This document shows positions 63,803-64,000 of a stretch of 64,000 bases of DNA, in pieces (position 1 is the stretch's first letter; each line of letters opens with the position of its first letter). Location of the stretch: NCBI GenBank assembly GCA_035652815.1, contig DASRDB010000001.1:186001-250000 (forward strand), written 5' to 3'. The notes beneath the pieces were generated by a model. It saw nothing but the letters and a program-made list of their open reading frames with translations. It was not told the origin of the DNA and made no database searches. The position numbers and the translations under genes were made by a program. The stretch comes from DASRDB01 sp035652815 (lineage in GTDB: Bacteria > Chloroflexota > Ktedonobacteria > Ktedonobacterales > Ktedonobacteraceae).

Positions 63803-64000
63803 TCTACCCTCTCCTGTTTCCCAACATCCTCTTCACTGAGGCGTGCATACAGTTCCGCGAACATACGTTTTGCGCGTGAAATACGGGTGGCAGCAGCATT
63901 GGGAGAAATACCTATAATACTGGCTATTTCCTGATATGGCACTCCCTGGGCGGCGCTCAGCACCAGCACGACAGCATAGTCGTGCGGCATATCGGCAAGT
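63799..64000 (-). CDS. ECF sigma factor, partial (5' end beyond window)
   Basis: Only the region-4 helix-turn-helix is visible: VLVLSAAQGVPYQEIASIIG, then SPNAAATRISRAKRMF, the characteristic DNA-35 recognition pattern. The gene continues past the right edge, reading LADMPHDYAVV at the boundary. Coupled to the anti-sigma gene. Confidence 0.85.
   Translation of the reverse strand, partial: LADMPHDYAVVLVLSAAQGVPYQEIASIIGISPNAAATRISRAKRMFAELYARLSEEDVGKQERVE

Overview
The window is ordinary bacterial chromosome of roughly 55 percent GC with no plasmid, phage or intact insertion-sequence backbone. The gene content suggests a Chloroflexota lineage, most probably Ktedonobacteria: several eukaryote-like Ser/Thr kinases (one TPR-tailed, one WD40-tailed), a receptor-like PP2C phosphatase, a TPR-CHAT caspase-like protein, a J-domain beta-propeller protein, AdoCbl acyl-CoA mutases and complex I genes in an unusual order. 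This placement is inferred from content only; no rRNA gene is present.

Layout. 1-7.3 kb is a minus-strand operon: sigma factor, double zinc-finger anti-sigma-like protein, TPR-CHAT protein, subtilisin-like protease and two tiny paralogous membrane proteins. It is the best candidate for an undescribed system. 7.7-15.3 kb holds a stress protein, a thioredoxin-fold YyaL protein, a TetR-controlled ABC-2 exporter and an AlkA-type glycosylase. 15.4-20.9 kb is a transport block read leftward: csoR-like repressor with its operator, a structured attenuator-like leader, an Nramp-related transporter, a double-length ABC permease and its ATPase. 21-26 kb carries the J-domain protein, a glycosyltransferase, a 2-hydroxyacid dehydrogenase and two small genes under a strong promoter. 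26-28.6 kb is groEL, groES and a small Cys-rich protein. 28.7-33 kb has a biotin carrier protein, a B12-dependent mutase, MurI and a PAP2-like membrane protein. 33-37.2 kb is a partial complex I cluster (nuoA, C, an extra membrane protein, D, H) without nuoB.

37-44.6 kb has the PP2C receptor phosphatase, its kinase partner, an MFS transporter, recO and tRNA-Cys/tRNA-Gly. 44.6-49.4 kb is a translationally coupled pair of very large helicase-associated proteins with no helicase motor. 49.5-54.8 kb contains a dienelactone hydrolase, rsmE-prmA, a tandem GNAT and an XRE/RHH/PIN toxin-antitoxin cassette. 55-64 kb contains a small protein resembling the primase large-subunit C-terminal domain, a second acyl-CoA mutase, a WD40 kinase, a secreted phosphoesterase, a thiolase and, at the edge, an anti-sigma/ECF sigma pair.

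Intergenic space is full of long, nearly perfect inverted repeats of at least three kinds. Nine copies share one REP-like core whose mini-hairpin co-varies between copies. Two other large palindromes are flush with stop codons. None has an associated transposase in the window.
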